Assembly (NCBI RefSeq): GCF_964204645.1
Contig: NC_134026.1
Span: 5,208,001 to 5,272,000, forward strand
DNA: 64,000 bases
Direction of reading: 5' to 3'
Origin: Tubulanus polymorphus
Taxonomy: Eukaryota > Nemertea > Palaeonemertea > Tubulaniformes > Tubulanidae
The position numbers were made by a program, and so were the translations under genes. Shown here in pieces: positions 41,367 through 54,200 of the stretch (position 1 is its first letter; every line of letters starts with the position of its first letter). The notes under the pieces are model-generated. The model was given only the letters and a program-made list of their open reading frames with translations. It did no database searches and was not told the DNA's origin.

Positions 41367-44300
41367 ATGGCGGATAGTCGGTAAGTATCCGGCTGTTGTA
41401 AATTACATGTAATTTCCTTAATTTGAACGATTTGATTAAAGTAAATTGAGTTTTTTTGGGATGTGTTTGTTATGTTTGATTCGGAAAAGCTACTATGCAG
41501 TTTTGAGTTTCACATTCAACATTTTACCAGGGCGTCAACGACGTCAATGGGACGTACACTTGGAACCAATGTTAATTGAATTGAATTGTGTGAAGTTAGT
41601 GACTCGTGGATGGCATGGCTGGGAGACTGTTGTGGCTTTGCCGTGGTGCCAGTCAGCAGCTGCGCTGGCATGGCAGGGAATTAGGCATTTTGCATGCAGC
41701 CTCTACCAGCAGAATATCATGGTCAGGGACATGGTGCAGACGGTATATGGAAATTATGCAGGAAGACATGTCCCTAACCTAGTAGTCCCAATTTCCAAAC
41801 TAATTATTAGGATTAGACCTAACTGGCCGTTTGAAAGAAAACCCTTATTCCTTTGAATTACCATTTTTCACATTTTGGCAGCTGACAAACAGTAGAATGA
41901 GAAGCCCTCTTGGAAACAATTGTCCAAACTTCATTTCTTTATTATTATCCTTAGCTTAAGACCAGCCATGCTCTCTGACTTTCTGTAAAGAACTGTTTAA
42001 TGGCGATGCATATTAGTTATTTGTGATGCTGCTCTTCTATTCTGAAATCAATTTCATTTGTAGATTCCATTGCCCTGTGTTCGCAAGCAACCAATTAGAT
42101 GACCCACAATTTGATGGTATTATATTGATTGCGAAATGTATTGATAGTTTACCAGCTACTTTGGACTCGTTGAAAATTCCACTGAAACAATATGCAGAGG
42201 TAAGATAAGATAATGTTATGTTTGAACCGATGTTAGCGTACAATGACTGGTATTGAATACATTGACCTTTACCCGTATTGAAATTAGAATTCAATGATGT
42301 CGGGTATATTATATAGAAAGCTGGATAAATCTTGTAAAAACCATTCACAAAACCAAGTTTGAGCTGATATTTTGTTTACTTTTTATTTTTGGTATATTTT
42401 TGTAGATTGATCATTCTACCAATCATGTTGTTATTCTACATACAACACTCCCCTCAAAAAGACTGGTAGGTGTTTCCCGTCTATTTCACCACTAAGATTA
42501 CTAGACTTACCGGTAATAGTAACAGTTGTCAGTTGAATTCAGCTTCGAATATGATTAAATATTTGGTAGATTTATTCCGCAACCGGTCCACTCAATAGAG
42601 ATCAGGATGACATCCGTAGATACGCCGATGCTGCAGGTGTTGGTGTTCAGAGAGCTATCGACGCTGGGTGTAAATCCCCTCTGCTCGTTTGCGTGCCAGA
42701 GATTTATACAGAAGTTGAAAAAGTGACTCTACTCGGTGCCTTGCATACATTATATGTTGTACGTATATGCTTATTGCAAAAATAGCGACGGCCATTTCTT
42801 AACGAAATAGAAATACTGGATTACCATATGCTAACTTTGTAGCGAAACTGGCCCTAAGAATTAATTTCGTTGTAGCAGTTATTGATTGATGACTGGAGAA
42901 TGATGTATATTATTTTAGCCCATTGAAGTACGAGTTGATGTTCCGTCGAGAGTCAGTAAATTCAACAAACTGGGATTCTACGGTGAAAATTTGCAAAAAA
43001 CCAATGAAATTATTAAGATTTGCTCAGGGCTTGAGAATGGCAGGTAAGTTGTTTGGTGACATAATCAGGAATTTTTCTAACATATGTTCTGTATTCCGGT
43101 ATTAAATTCACTTGTTTCATTGATTTTCGTGTAGAATAATAGCTCGTGACATTGGAGGGTCAGATCCTGAGAGAATGGCAGCTCCAAATGTTGCAGCTTA
43201 CCTGGAAGAAGTTTTTGCAAATAGTTGCATCAAGGTAAAAATTGGCTTGAGAAATCTATCACCGGGGTTTATGAAAAAATCAATGTAGATTTTAAGCTGA
43301 TCTTAGATGATTTAATGTTTGCTACAGGTTTCAGTGATCTCTGGACATGACGTGTTTGAGAAAGATTACCCTCTTTTAGCAGCTGTAAATCGATGTGCTA
43401 GACGTGAGTTCAAAAAAACACCTGCAGATCCGAATACATGCATGTACAACATTAGTCAAAATATTGATTTCATTATGCAAAACAATTTTTACGTATCGGC
43501 TTTATACACACAGGCGTTGAGGAGTTTCTAGAGTTCTGAATATGAACAGAAAATGGAAATTCATTCACTAGCATTTTTTGAAAAGTTAAATCAGAATCGC
43601 CTTTTGTAGAGCTGGCATTCTAATGTAACTATTGAAGTGTGCTATGAATAACATTACATGCTAGGAATAAATTAACCATATGAATGCCCAATGATATTAA
43701 AAGGCACTTCAACTACCTTATATCTTTAATCTATTGTTGAGCAATACTTGATCTCTTTAGATCAATGATATATTATATTATTTGTGTCTCTTTATTATGT
43801 AATAAACCTATATACATGGCAAAGGATTTGTTTCTGATTTAATTGCCAATGAATAAAGTTATTTGGCAATTTGATGTCATAGGGATATGACGAATACAAA
43901 AGGGTATACTGGGCACTACCAAAAATATTAATTTGATCGATGGTACTACCCATGTAGGATTTACTGTAGGCCTACTATCCATGACAGAACATTTAAACTT
44001 AATGTATGTTTTTTTTTCATAGTTGTTGAACGTCATGATGGTCGATTGATAATCCTAGAATATGAAGGTGAAGGCCCAATTGATCAAACTTTGTTCTTCG
44101 TCGGTAAAGTAAGTACCGGTAGTCTCAGCGATCCTTTTAATACACATGTAATAGGGTCGTTCCAGAATTTTGATTTGCATAAAAATCTCTCAAATGAATA
44201 CAGGTTTTCATATATCACTTTTTCAGGGTATTACATATGATACGGGCGGTGCTGATGTGAAGGCTGGCGGTCATATGGCAGGCATGCATCGAGATAAATG

Positions 44301-45783
44301 TGGAGCTGCCGCAGTGGCTGGATTCATGGAGGTAACTAGACCCTCGGCCCCAAGAAATCATTGACCTCATCCGGGATTTCATTCGTTTGACTAGCAACTT
44401 ATGAACATGTAATTTATGATTTGAGGAGTTTTATCTGAATAATAGCCATTTTTGTTGCAGCAGAACAACAGAAATACATACTGTATCAATTCCGTTAGTC
44501 TTCATTGCTTCGTGAAAATAAATCTTTAAACCTTATGTTTTAGGTGCTATCGACGTTCAAACCGAAGGGACTGAAAGTGATAAGTGCATTATGCATGGTT
44601 CGTAACAGTATCGGTTCGGGTACGTAAACTACTTTTGTAAACGGCACGTAAGGCGTTATATCTGCAGAATCGTGATTTGATTTGATATTTGCACTCTATA
44701 GAATGTTACGTGGCTGATGAGATTATTACATCACGCGCTGGAGTTAGAATACGTATTGGTAATACAGACGCAGAGGGTCGAATGGTTATGACCGACGTCT
44801 TATGCAAAGCCAAGGAAATGGTAATCTTATAATAAGCCATTGTTTCATTTTTTTCAGCCGGATTAGGACATCTTGACAAAATTAACAAAAATCAATTGTT
44901 TTCATTTCAGGCATTGGATGCAGTAAATCCTCACCTCTTCACAATAGCTACTTTAACTGGACATGCCGTTCTTGCCATGGGACCCAGCTATTCAGTAAGT
45001 ACTTCAATCATTAACGATGCATGAGTATGCAAAAAGCATGCATGTCAGTAAACCTAGAAAAGGTACCATCAAACAGCTAGTTTTGATGAAGCAACTGATA
45101 ACAGTGAATTTGTTTTAAATTTCAGATCATTATGGACAATGGGCCAGCTAGAAAGCTAGGTACTGCTTACAGCGTTCAAAATGCTGGTGATGTCATGGGC
45201 GATCCATTTGAAATATCTACAGTTCGCAGAGAGGTACCTAGCTATATTCGAATAAGCATGCAAACCTGGCTCAACGCCTTAATCATGTTGTTAGTTAACA
45301 CTTACACTTACCATTCTCGGTCGTCCTATAACCAACTTTTTAGCAAGTCCTGAATGGTACTGTTTATCTTCATTAAGTCTCAATTTCACTTGTGAAATTA
45401 TTAAATTCTTTTAGCATAAATCTGTGTGTGTTTTATTTAGGATTATGAAGCAGCTAAAGGACCCTCTGAATATGAAGATGTCCTGCAATGCAACAACAGT
45501 CCATCCAGTCGGACAGATAGAGGCCATCAGCTGCCAGGGGCTTTTATGACCATGGCTTCTGGGCTCGATAAGGTATATAATACTTAGTTATCTTTTGAAC
45601 TTATACTTATCTATACTTATCTGTTCAACTTATCTTCTTCTTTTTTAGCATGGAAACGACTCCGCCAAACAGATACCTTACAGTCACATAGACGTGGCCG
45701 GTAGCTCTGGACCATTCCCTGGGGTACCCACTGGAACACCAATTATTGCTTTGGCAACAAAATATGTGTTGGGACGTTTATGA
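41367..45783 (+). CDS. M17 leucyl aminopeptidase, W07G4.4-like
   Basis: Fifteen exons: 41367-41380, 42064-42199, 42406-42465, 42570-42758, 42919-43043, 43135-43234, 43328-43403, 44023-44108, 44227-44331, 44544-44619, 44702-44820, 44911-44994, 45126-45233, 45441-45572, 45649-45783; 1545 nt, 514 aa, phases joining. M17 enzymes remove N-terminal residues using two metal ions, usually as hexamers in the cytosol. The active site looks complete: the VGKGITYDTGG block (Lys and Asp ligands), then MAGMHRDKCGAAAV (Asp), then the family signature NTDAEGRM with Asp, Glu and the catalytic Arg, then TIATLTGHAVLAMG. The N-terminal domain (FDGIILIAKCIDSLPATLDS) and the HIDVAGSSGPFPGVPTG tail resemble the C. 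elegans W07G4.4 group more than NPEPL1 or LAP3. The first exon is only 14 nt (MADS + 2 bases). Confidence 0.93.
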
Positions 45784-46474
45784 AATCAATTATGCTGAAT
45801 GTTAAAAAGGCATGAATAATCAAAGCACAGTAAGACTACATATATTTAGAGCTTTCTAAATCCTCTATGATTGGATACTGCATTGGCCAGTTATAAGTTC
45901 AATTATCGTGCTAACAATTGTAGAGGATTTTCATAATGATTATCAGGGCCACAAATTTTTTTTCATGTACATGTATTGATATACCGGTACCCAGGTAGTT
46001 AATGTCTAATCAACAAATGTAACCTTTATTTGTAAATTATTCATATCCTTAACATTTTTGCGTTTTTGTCCTCTCAGATTCTACTATGCAAATCTGATTA
46101 TATTATATTTGTTGTGAGTGTATTTTTCATAGATTGATTGTTTATTGGCAAAATGTTTTCTACATCAGGAATTATGAATTTTCACGCACATTTAAGAAAG
46201 TGGTACATACGTGATAAAATGAAACTGGTTATTTTCTGTGTATAGATGATATTGGACTAAAACATTATTGGTTTACGGAGTTAATACATCTACCTGAACA
46301 TAAGAAAGCTAGGTTTTGCTACAGGTTGTTGTGTCTTATAAACTTTACTTCGTCTGGAATACATTGTATACTGTATGTACGTAGATCAGTATCTGGGCTA
46401 CTCAGTAGCTGAATAATGTAATCTATCTATAATCCCAATCCATAGAACCAAGACAGTCATGTACTTACAAGCTT

Positions 46475-46790
46475 ATTGAAGCTGTGATCACCCACGTGTT
46501 TCTGATCCTGGCCAAATGTTCACACCAGTGCTAAATGCCATCTTGCCCATTTGACATGGCCAAATTTGGCCCCACAAAAAAACATCAGACCAGCCTCGTG
46601 CAAATACATTGGTCAAATTATTGTGTGAATGCCAACTTTTTCTGGAAGTGAGTCGTCTCACTTGCCATGGCAGTTTTGATAACATTTCAGTTACAAGTGA
46701 GTGATTCGGTGTGGACACACTAATAAAGCATGGCCAAATTTGACTTCGATTTGGTCCGGGCCAAAATCGCCTGTGTGATCGCAGCTTAAA
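46475..46790. mobile_element. MITE-like element with AGCTGTGATCAC ends
   Basis: Starts AAGCTGTGATCACCCACGTG and ends CCTGTGTGATCGCAGCTT, imperfect terminal inverted repeats of about 16 bp. The interior is rich in TGGCCAAATTTGGCCC-like words. A related copy is at 54196-54530. Confidence 0.65.
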
Positions 46791-47559
46791 TTAGCAACAA
46801 ACAACATCCATGGCAAGAAACTCACTCAGAGAAGCCTCTATGATTTATATGAATTTACCGCAATCAAGAGATTGTACTTGAAGTCATGAACTCCCTAGGA
46901 GTCCATGGAAAGTAAAGTCCACGAAACGTATGACCACTCATTGCATCAGGAAGACAGGAAGAGGGTACAACATACTGTGATACCATATGCAATAACAGTA
47001 TTATATATAGTGAATTAGATTTTATATCAGAATAGCCGGTTATGATGGTTGCAAATCCTGAAAGACATTCTCCGTGTATATCTCTCCACAATCATTTGAC
47101 TAAGCTTGGAATTACGTTTATTACTAAAATTGCATAATATGAAAGTTCATTCCAAAGAAATAACTTAGATTTTCTATAACCAGTATAATCAATAATTAAC
47201 AATCGCATATAAGTAATCATAGCCTCTTGTTTACGGTATCAATTTTTAGCTTCTTAAAAAATATTAATCAAATTTGCATTAATCAAAAGTATATTTACTG
47301 ATTATTTGGTACATTATTTCATTTTTGTTGCTTACGGTAATGGAAGCTCGTCATTGGTTGTGATCATCTGCAGGGAATAAATTTATCGTTTGTTTGTTTA
47401 TGTGGTGTCCATGACAAGCATAAAATCAATGGAAATATTTTGAGTAAATACAATTGCAAATCACGTGATATGAAGCATTACTTTAGTTATGGAATTTTAT
47501 TCGTGATTTTGTCTTTGAGGACCACATCTATATAGATTCACCTCAACTCTGATCTATCC

Positions 47560-47640
47560 AATCTTCCCTCGGCAAGGATTCAAACCTGACGGCATACCAA
47601 GACTTTAAGTTCATGTCAGTCGCCATGCCATCAGGTGACA
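47560..47640. repeat. Fragment of the tRNA-like-end repeat family
   Basis: CCCTCGGCAAGGATTCAAAC followed by CTGACGGCAT matches the left ends of the elements at 33285 and 60305, and ATGCCATCAGGTGACAATG nearby suggests a second, opposed end. Confidence 0.5.
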
Positions 47641-50600
47641 ATGATTTTCCTTCCCAAAAAACGGCATGAACTAGAAGTAAGTAATAGTTTTATGAACCAG
47701 AAGAAAGCAGTTTTATTCATTCATATGAAAAGATGTCAATATTTTTAATCACAAGATGTGACAAGGTAGATACTTATTCAAAGTGCCTGTTGTATCATGT
47801 AAAAGGAAGAGCAACAAAAATTCATTTAAAACATCAACTTTAATCCCCATCCTAGAATTGAATATTAGTCTGTAAAGCTACGGGTTCATGAGCGTATTGT
47901 TTCACCAAATTACAATTATTGAATTCGCCAGCGAATTTATAGGCCCAATTAAGAAAATGCAAACTTGGCAATCAATATCCAACAGCGCAAGCCGATTAGA
48001 GGGAGATCCCGCAGCTATTCAAACAAACCACATTATATTGATAATGTATCCTATTGGTTAATAAATTTGATACCTTTGCTGAATACAATAAGCTTGGACA
48101 GACGAGCGTATAAGCAAGCGTACCCATTGCCAGAGCAAACAATCTGCTGAAAACATGTTCGATACAAGTGGATGAATCGGCCGGAAAAAAATGGTTGCCG
48201 TGAAAGGAAAACACGTCCTTTTTTGGAAAGTTTTACAAATTGTTGTGATCAGGCGAAAAAACATACGCTCCCGTACCCATAGCTAATGAAGTCATCATGG
48301 AAAGAAATTATGGCATGAAACTAAAGGAACAGAGGTTGCTGTGGCATGGCACCAATTTATCATGTACATAATACCAAAAATTCATAAAGACTATATGAAT
48401 TTTTGATAATACACAAATTCAAACTACATCGTACTTACTGACCATAAAATGAACTGGTTGAGAGTATTGTACACTGAGACAGATAAAGTCATCTTGAATA
48501 TGAGAATAGTAAAAATTTCATACTCATTTTGTGGCGATATTCTTAATACACAATCAGTGACTCTCATACGTTGGTATTATCGGTATTACCCCTAGCTTAA
48601 CTACATCAGTCATCTCCCCTATTCAGGAGTATCTGGCCAAGCACCCAATTGCTCAGGCTCCATTGCTCCTGGAGAAAGATACAGTGATTTACTCCAACTC
48701 CCATGACCTGGCATCTACTTGGTCCACAACATCCCTCGAAGGTCACCTCATTTGTAGGTATTAAATATAGCTATAATAACATTAAATATACACTGCTTGC
48801 AACAAATAATTGCAAAATACTGCAAATACAATATATTTTCTTTCAGTGCACACAAACAATTTCAAGTGCTTGCAATCCTGCAGGCCCTGTCGTTACAGTA
48901 TGTCAATTCGACTGATTGCAACTTCAGATTACTGAATAAGCACAGACTGAAGCAGACCATTATCTTGAAACATTGATCAGTCATGCGAGTTGCGATTTCA
49001 TGTGACTCCGTTGATGAATGTGATTAGGATAAACTGCGAGAACCTTCGTATTTTACGTTTACGTCAAATCATATGATTTTTTAACAGAAGTGCCGTTTGT
49101 GATTTTCTAACCATCCCATCCGTATGCATGCCATGATTGATGAGGTACTCGATGACAATTACACAGGTCTAATTAGACCACATCAGTCGCATTACATGAT
49201 ATAATCATTACAATAAATCATAGTTAGAAATGTAGCTACCTCTTGTAAACAAGCATAGGCAACAAGTCCTGATCAGACAGGTAGAATCTGATGAAACCAA
49301 AATCTCAAAATAAGGACATGACAGTAAATTTCATTCTCTCAATGGGAAGGGCTATTCGTAAATGGGCATTCTTCTTGAAGAAAGGCAATAGAAATTTAAA
49401 GTTACAAGTATTGAAATGTTTAGGTAGGGATGTGTGACAGATATCTCTCGCACATCTCTGGTTCATACGATAGACCCCCCTGTCCTGTGATACCCATCCC
49501 TGTCTCTCTACATGCTCTTCACAATAATCTAAGCTCATTAAACCAAGAACAATCCGGACAAACCTATCTATTCATAAAATGACCTGGGTACATACACATA
49601 CATGTGTACTAAGTAGAACTATATTCTAAGTAACTTTCAAACATAAATAAACAAAATAATATAAAATCGTTCAATCAATCATGCTCAAATAAAACCGGCA
49701 TCTAGGGATTTTTACATATGAACAAACGCATTTTATATTCATAACGTTAGTGGTGTTTTGAACATTTGCCATTAGTTATCCATGCAAAAACCTGTTGCAG
49801 AAGATACATAAACAGATAAGTCTGTCACATAAGGCTGTGATGTTAAAAATACTGACTAATTAGGTAGGAACTGGCATCGGAAAAAATGCATCCAGAGTCG
49901 TGAATATCAGCTCAGAAAAACTGAGGAAATTTAAAAACCCAAGGGTTCTACTTATGGTTTTACCGAATGTAACATCAATAAGTTAATGCTTATGCATCAT
50001 GACGCATGAGTTAACTGACCCTCACGGGGCCATAATATGGAGAGAAACAGAGAAATTAATGAACCACCAGCAATTTAACAGAAATATGAATAGAAAGGGC
50101 TGTGATGAATGAAACCAAATAACTGCCATTATATATTAGGCATGGATGCAACATCGTTTGTCATGTCATACAGAATCTGTCAGTGATTTGTAATAACAAT
50201 CATTAGTGATACTGATGCTGCTCGTAAAGAAGACAGGAATGTATCGATTCTACAAATTTCATTTTAACAAGTAAATTTTATTGCCAGTATACCGTACTCA
50301 AATTACCGGTGCACCTTTTTCACAGAAAATGATCATCAGTCTTTCTGTTATTTAATGCACTCCTTTGGTCTGGTTGATATTACAACGCATTAACTCAACA
50401 TTCGAACGAGTATTTGGATTTTTTCATAGACTTAATCGAATAAACAATCACCAAAGTTTTAGATCTTTTTAATCATTTCTATGGTTTATGAGACCAATGT
50501 TGCTGCCTATGGTTTTTCTATGCGAGCCAGAGTTGAAAACAACATCATTCTTAAAATTGAAGTCATTGCTCATTGGTACATCAACTAGCCACCACTGGCC

Positions 50601-51258
50601 TTTGAAAAAGGATTTTAATGGAAAAATAAAATAAATTTAAGGGTCAAACATGTGATACCAACATATAGCTGCACTGCTCTGAATTGAGAATGCACAATTA
50701 GATTTGTTCATTCTAGTTTCCTAACTCTGTAGCAAAATTCTGACTGAAAACCATGGACCATGTTCCCATACTATCGAAGCTGAGTGGCCCTTACATCCCG
50801 TTTTAGTAGCCATAATACTGGAAATGAACACAAAAACATTCAGCGACATGAGTCGTTACAGGTGTGAAACCCAGCAGCTGATAAAACAAGCCTCATCAAC
50901 CTGCCAACAATCTACAATCATCTACCAGGCAAAATACGGCATAGGGAGTGTACCAACTAAACACAATGTGGCACTAAAAAGAAACCGTTCTCATTGTTTA
51001 CAGCTGCATTTTGAAAGAAAAAGATTCTTATAACATCAGTACATTTTGATCCCTCCTCTCTCATTCTTATCGTGTCGAAATATGAATCCGCACACTCTGG
51101 TCGGCGGGAATCAGAATGAATCTGCATTCTCTGGTCGACGGGAATCAGAGTCGTGTTGTATCGATGGTGAATTGTCGTTGAAACTGAACGACGCAATAAT
51201 GGATTTATTCAGTTTCTTCCGACGTATAAACAAACGTCGACGCGGCGTTACTGCTGAA

Positions 51259-54200
51259 TTATTCGAATCCCTGCCAATCGCTGGCCTCTGAGTCATCATC
51301 CGCATTGATTCCGGTGCAGTGTATCCCTGATTTCAGCGACGGGGTACCTTTTCCTTTTCCTGAAATAGAGGAAAAAAAGACAAACCGATGAGTATCAGAT
51401 AACAACGCTAATCTTACAGAGCATCGAGACGGTAGTTAGCTTTATGAAAATCATATCAGATGATATTTCTCTATTTCGTTTTTTCTATAGAACTCAACAT
51501 CGTCGCGTGATAAGAATGGTAACAGGGAATAATCCCCCTCCCTTCCCCCAGTTATTATCCCCCTAAATTTAATTTCGCAATATAATTCAACAAAATATTT
51601 CAATATTCTTATGTTGAAAATCTTAGAAAGATTTAAAACATTTCAAATTTTCTGTGGCGTTGGTCACAATATTCACCTCGGATAATCTGCAACTTGGTGT
51701 GAGCTAAATGCATCAAAAATGTCATTATCGTAGCTTTGAAAATTTCAATGAAGAAATATTGTTTAAAGAGGGATAATAGTGAAATTTCCCAGGGAGATTT
51801 TTACCTACCGGTAGTTGGTTATTTTACTGGGGGCAAGTAGTGAAGGTGCATAGTTTTTAGTGGGAGGTCCTGGGAGTGTGCCCCCGCAAAATGAGATGCA
51901 AAGAGCAGCGATTTCGCAGCTTCTGGCATATTGGAGTGAAAGAACGCTTGCTGCAATTTGGCCTCGAATCAAGTAAGTTTGAAAGATAAGATCGTTTGAA
52001 CACACGGGCCTGGGATTTTTCTCAAGGTAGAATATTCCACATTGAAAGCCTGCTTTGTATAAGTTCGCCATTCGGTCATTCAGCAGCTAGGAGCGAACAA
52101 GCACTAAATGATTGAATGTAGTTAGTTAAAGAGCGAATCCTTCAACCATCCAGTCAGTCGCTTGAATCTTAAGAAATGCTATCTGCCAAATCCTTGAAAT
52201 CTGCAGCATCGCTCCCAGGATGATATAACATACCGCAATCTTACGACCTCATTCTATACATATTAGCTCATTCACCCCTTACACTATTAACGCGACTTAA
52301 TTCTTAAAAAGCATGTATGGAAATTTAGTCTCTCCTTCTTTAGGCGAAAAAAAGCAATTTTAATTAAATTTCTCAGAACCACAGCATCGAGGATTTATTT
52401 TCTCAGATTTCGTGTGAAGTGACATGAACGTTCACACGAACAGCTGAGAGATTATTGCATCAATAAACGAACGACAAACATCTCCACACGGTAATCACCG
52501 ATCAGATATGAATCTTATGATCGGGCTTTCCGGAGTGAAAGCAGAAATTCTGAGGAGTTTCTGAAAATCCAGTATCACGAGCCAAGTTAAACCATTTTTT
52601 TCAACTCTCAACCATCTTAGGCTAAAATAAATGATACCTTGTTTCTCCTAATCGGTCGCGTCATATTGTTAATTTGTTATCAGTTCATCTTCCATAGTTG
52701 CCGGGTCTGTTACGGTTAGCTTGAAAATGATTTTTTTTTAAAGTAAAAGTAATGTGCATAGTCAACTTTTAAGCTCGGCAGATGGAGAAACAAGGTATCA
52801 ATTTTTTTGGCCTTATGTTGGGTATTTTCGAAAATCAAAATTCACACCGGTTATTAGCCTACAACGTCAATATTTGATTCCTACTATCCTGAAAAAAATG
52901 TGTCGTCTCTTAAAAAGCCCTTTAAGAATTACGAATCTTTAAAAAAGCCCACCACACTTTAGGTGTTTTTTCAACCCGAATCTCAGCCTAGTAAGAATTT
53001 TGAACATTCTACTGACATATATTCTTGACCCCCCACTCATCGACCATTCCCATATATAGCAGTCTAGGTCGAGGACATTCCGTTCCGAGGGGAAATCAGT
53101 CATTTTTATCAAGAAATCTTCTCCCGAGTAAAGAACGAAGGACGTAATCAAACGGCTGTGTTTGTCATTGGCTTATGTCATTGGTTCAACTACCGGTTAG
53201 TAATATATATACGCGAAAAAATCATGAATCTTTTTTACTTGACACATCATCACCAGGCAACGGGCAGCAAACATCGCATTCTTATCCTCCCATTATCACA
53301 TACCTAATACTCGTGCGTGTAATACCACTTTGACTGTTTTCTCCGGATTTGAGGCACTTGTTAGTGTAAACGTTTCGTTCATTAGTTTTTCTTTGTGAGC
53401 TAAAAGTTGAATAGTTAGATCGTGGCCCAGTCCTGAAATGAAAACAAAAACAAGATTTTCATCGATCTGATTACATTTTGACTTCAAATAGCAATACATT
53501 AGCATTTAGAAAAGACAAAAGATACTCATCCTGTTTATCATATCAATGTTTTAGGAACTAGAAAGTGGCTTAATGCCACGTATGATAAAAAGTTAAGTTT
53601 ATACTGAATAGTGGACAAGCACTAATATACCAACAAAGTTTCATAGAAATTTCACAATAAACATTTGGAAATACCATGTTTAAAAGAAACCCCACGCTAT
53701 TTGATGTGTGTATAGTGCTAACAAGAATTTCAAGATGTCCGCCATGGAAGAGAGAGAGCTGATTTTCGACAGGTTTTATCCCTGAACCTACCCTATTAAA
53801 GCTACAAACTTTCAAGAAAATCGAACGTTTTTTGAAGTGTGTAGAGCACTAATCAGGGAAAAGTGCAAGACGCATGCTGAGTAAAATAGAATGTTACCCC
53901 AGCCTACCAGGGAGACAATTAAAAACTGGAGAATAAGATAGTATATACAATTCTTAACATGACGCATTTCCTATTTGGCTTTTATTTGAATTACGTATGC
54001 TCTCGGCAAACGCAGAACTAACACAATTTGTTATCATCATCCTTCCATCAAAGATTTAATCAACAAATGGCCTGGACCCAGTTCCTCACTCTTATTCATG
54101 GGCTCCATTTCACAAAGTTGAACTGAAGTTTCTAGTTCGTTATTCAGTAAACGCAAAGCTGATATTAAGCCATTTCCTAGATTGGTTTTATTTTTCATAG

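Larger units (their letters stand above)
45784..51258. other. Gene-poor interval
   Basis: About 5.5 kb with no gene I can support. It begins with the aminopeptidase 3' UTR and ends with the ADISSP 3' UTR (a minus-strand AATAAA candidate, TTTATT at 51204-51209, is only ~50 nt from that stop). A MITE-like element lies at 46475-46790 and a repeat fragment at 47560-47640. Short open frames (49305-49538 minus, 50824-51033 plus, 51046-51305 both strands) have no family-like features. Confidence 0.5.

Noticed and set aside
41446-41856. 136-aa open frame in intron 1 of the aminopeptidase
   Set aside because: No domain; it lies inside an intron fixed by in-phase exons on both sides, and its composition is repeat-like.
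49305-51305. Several 60-80 aa frames upstream of the ADISSP stop
   Set aside because: Overlapping frames on both strands, no similarity pattern, no splice context.
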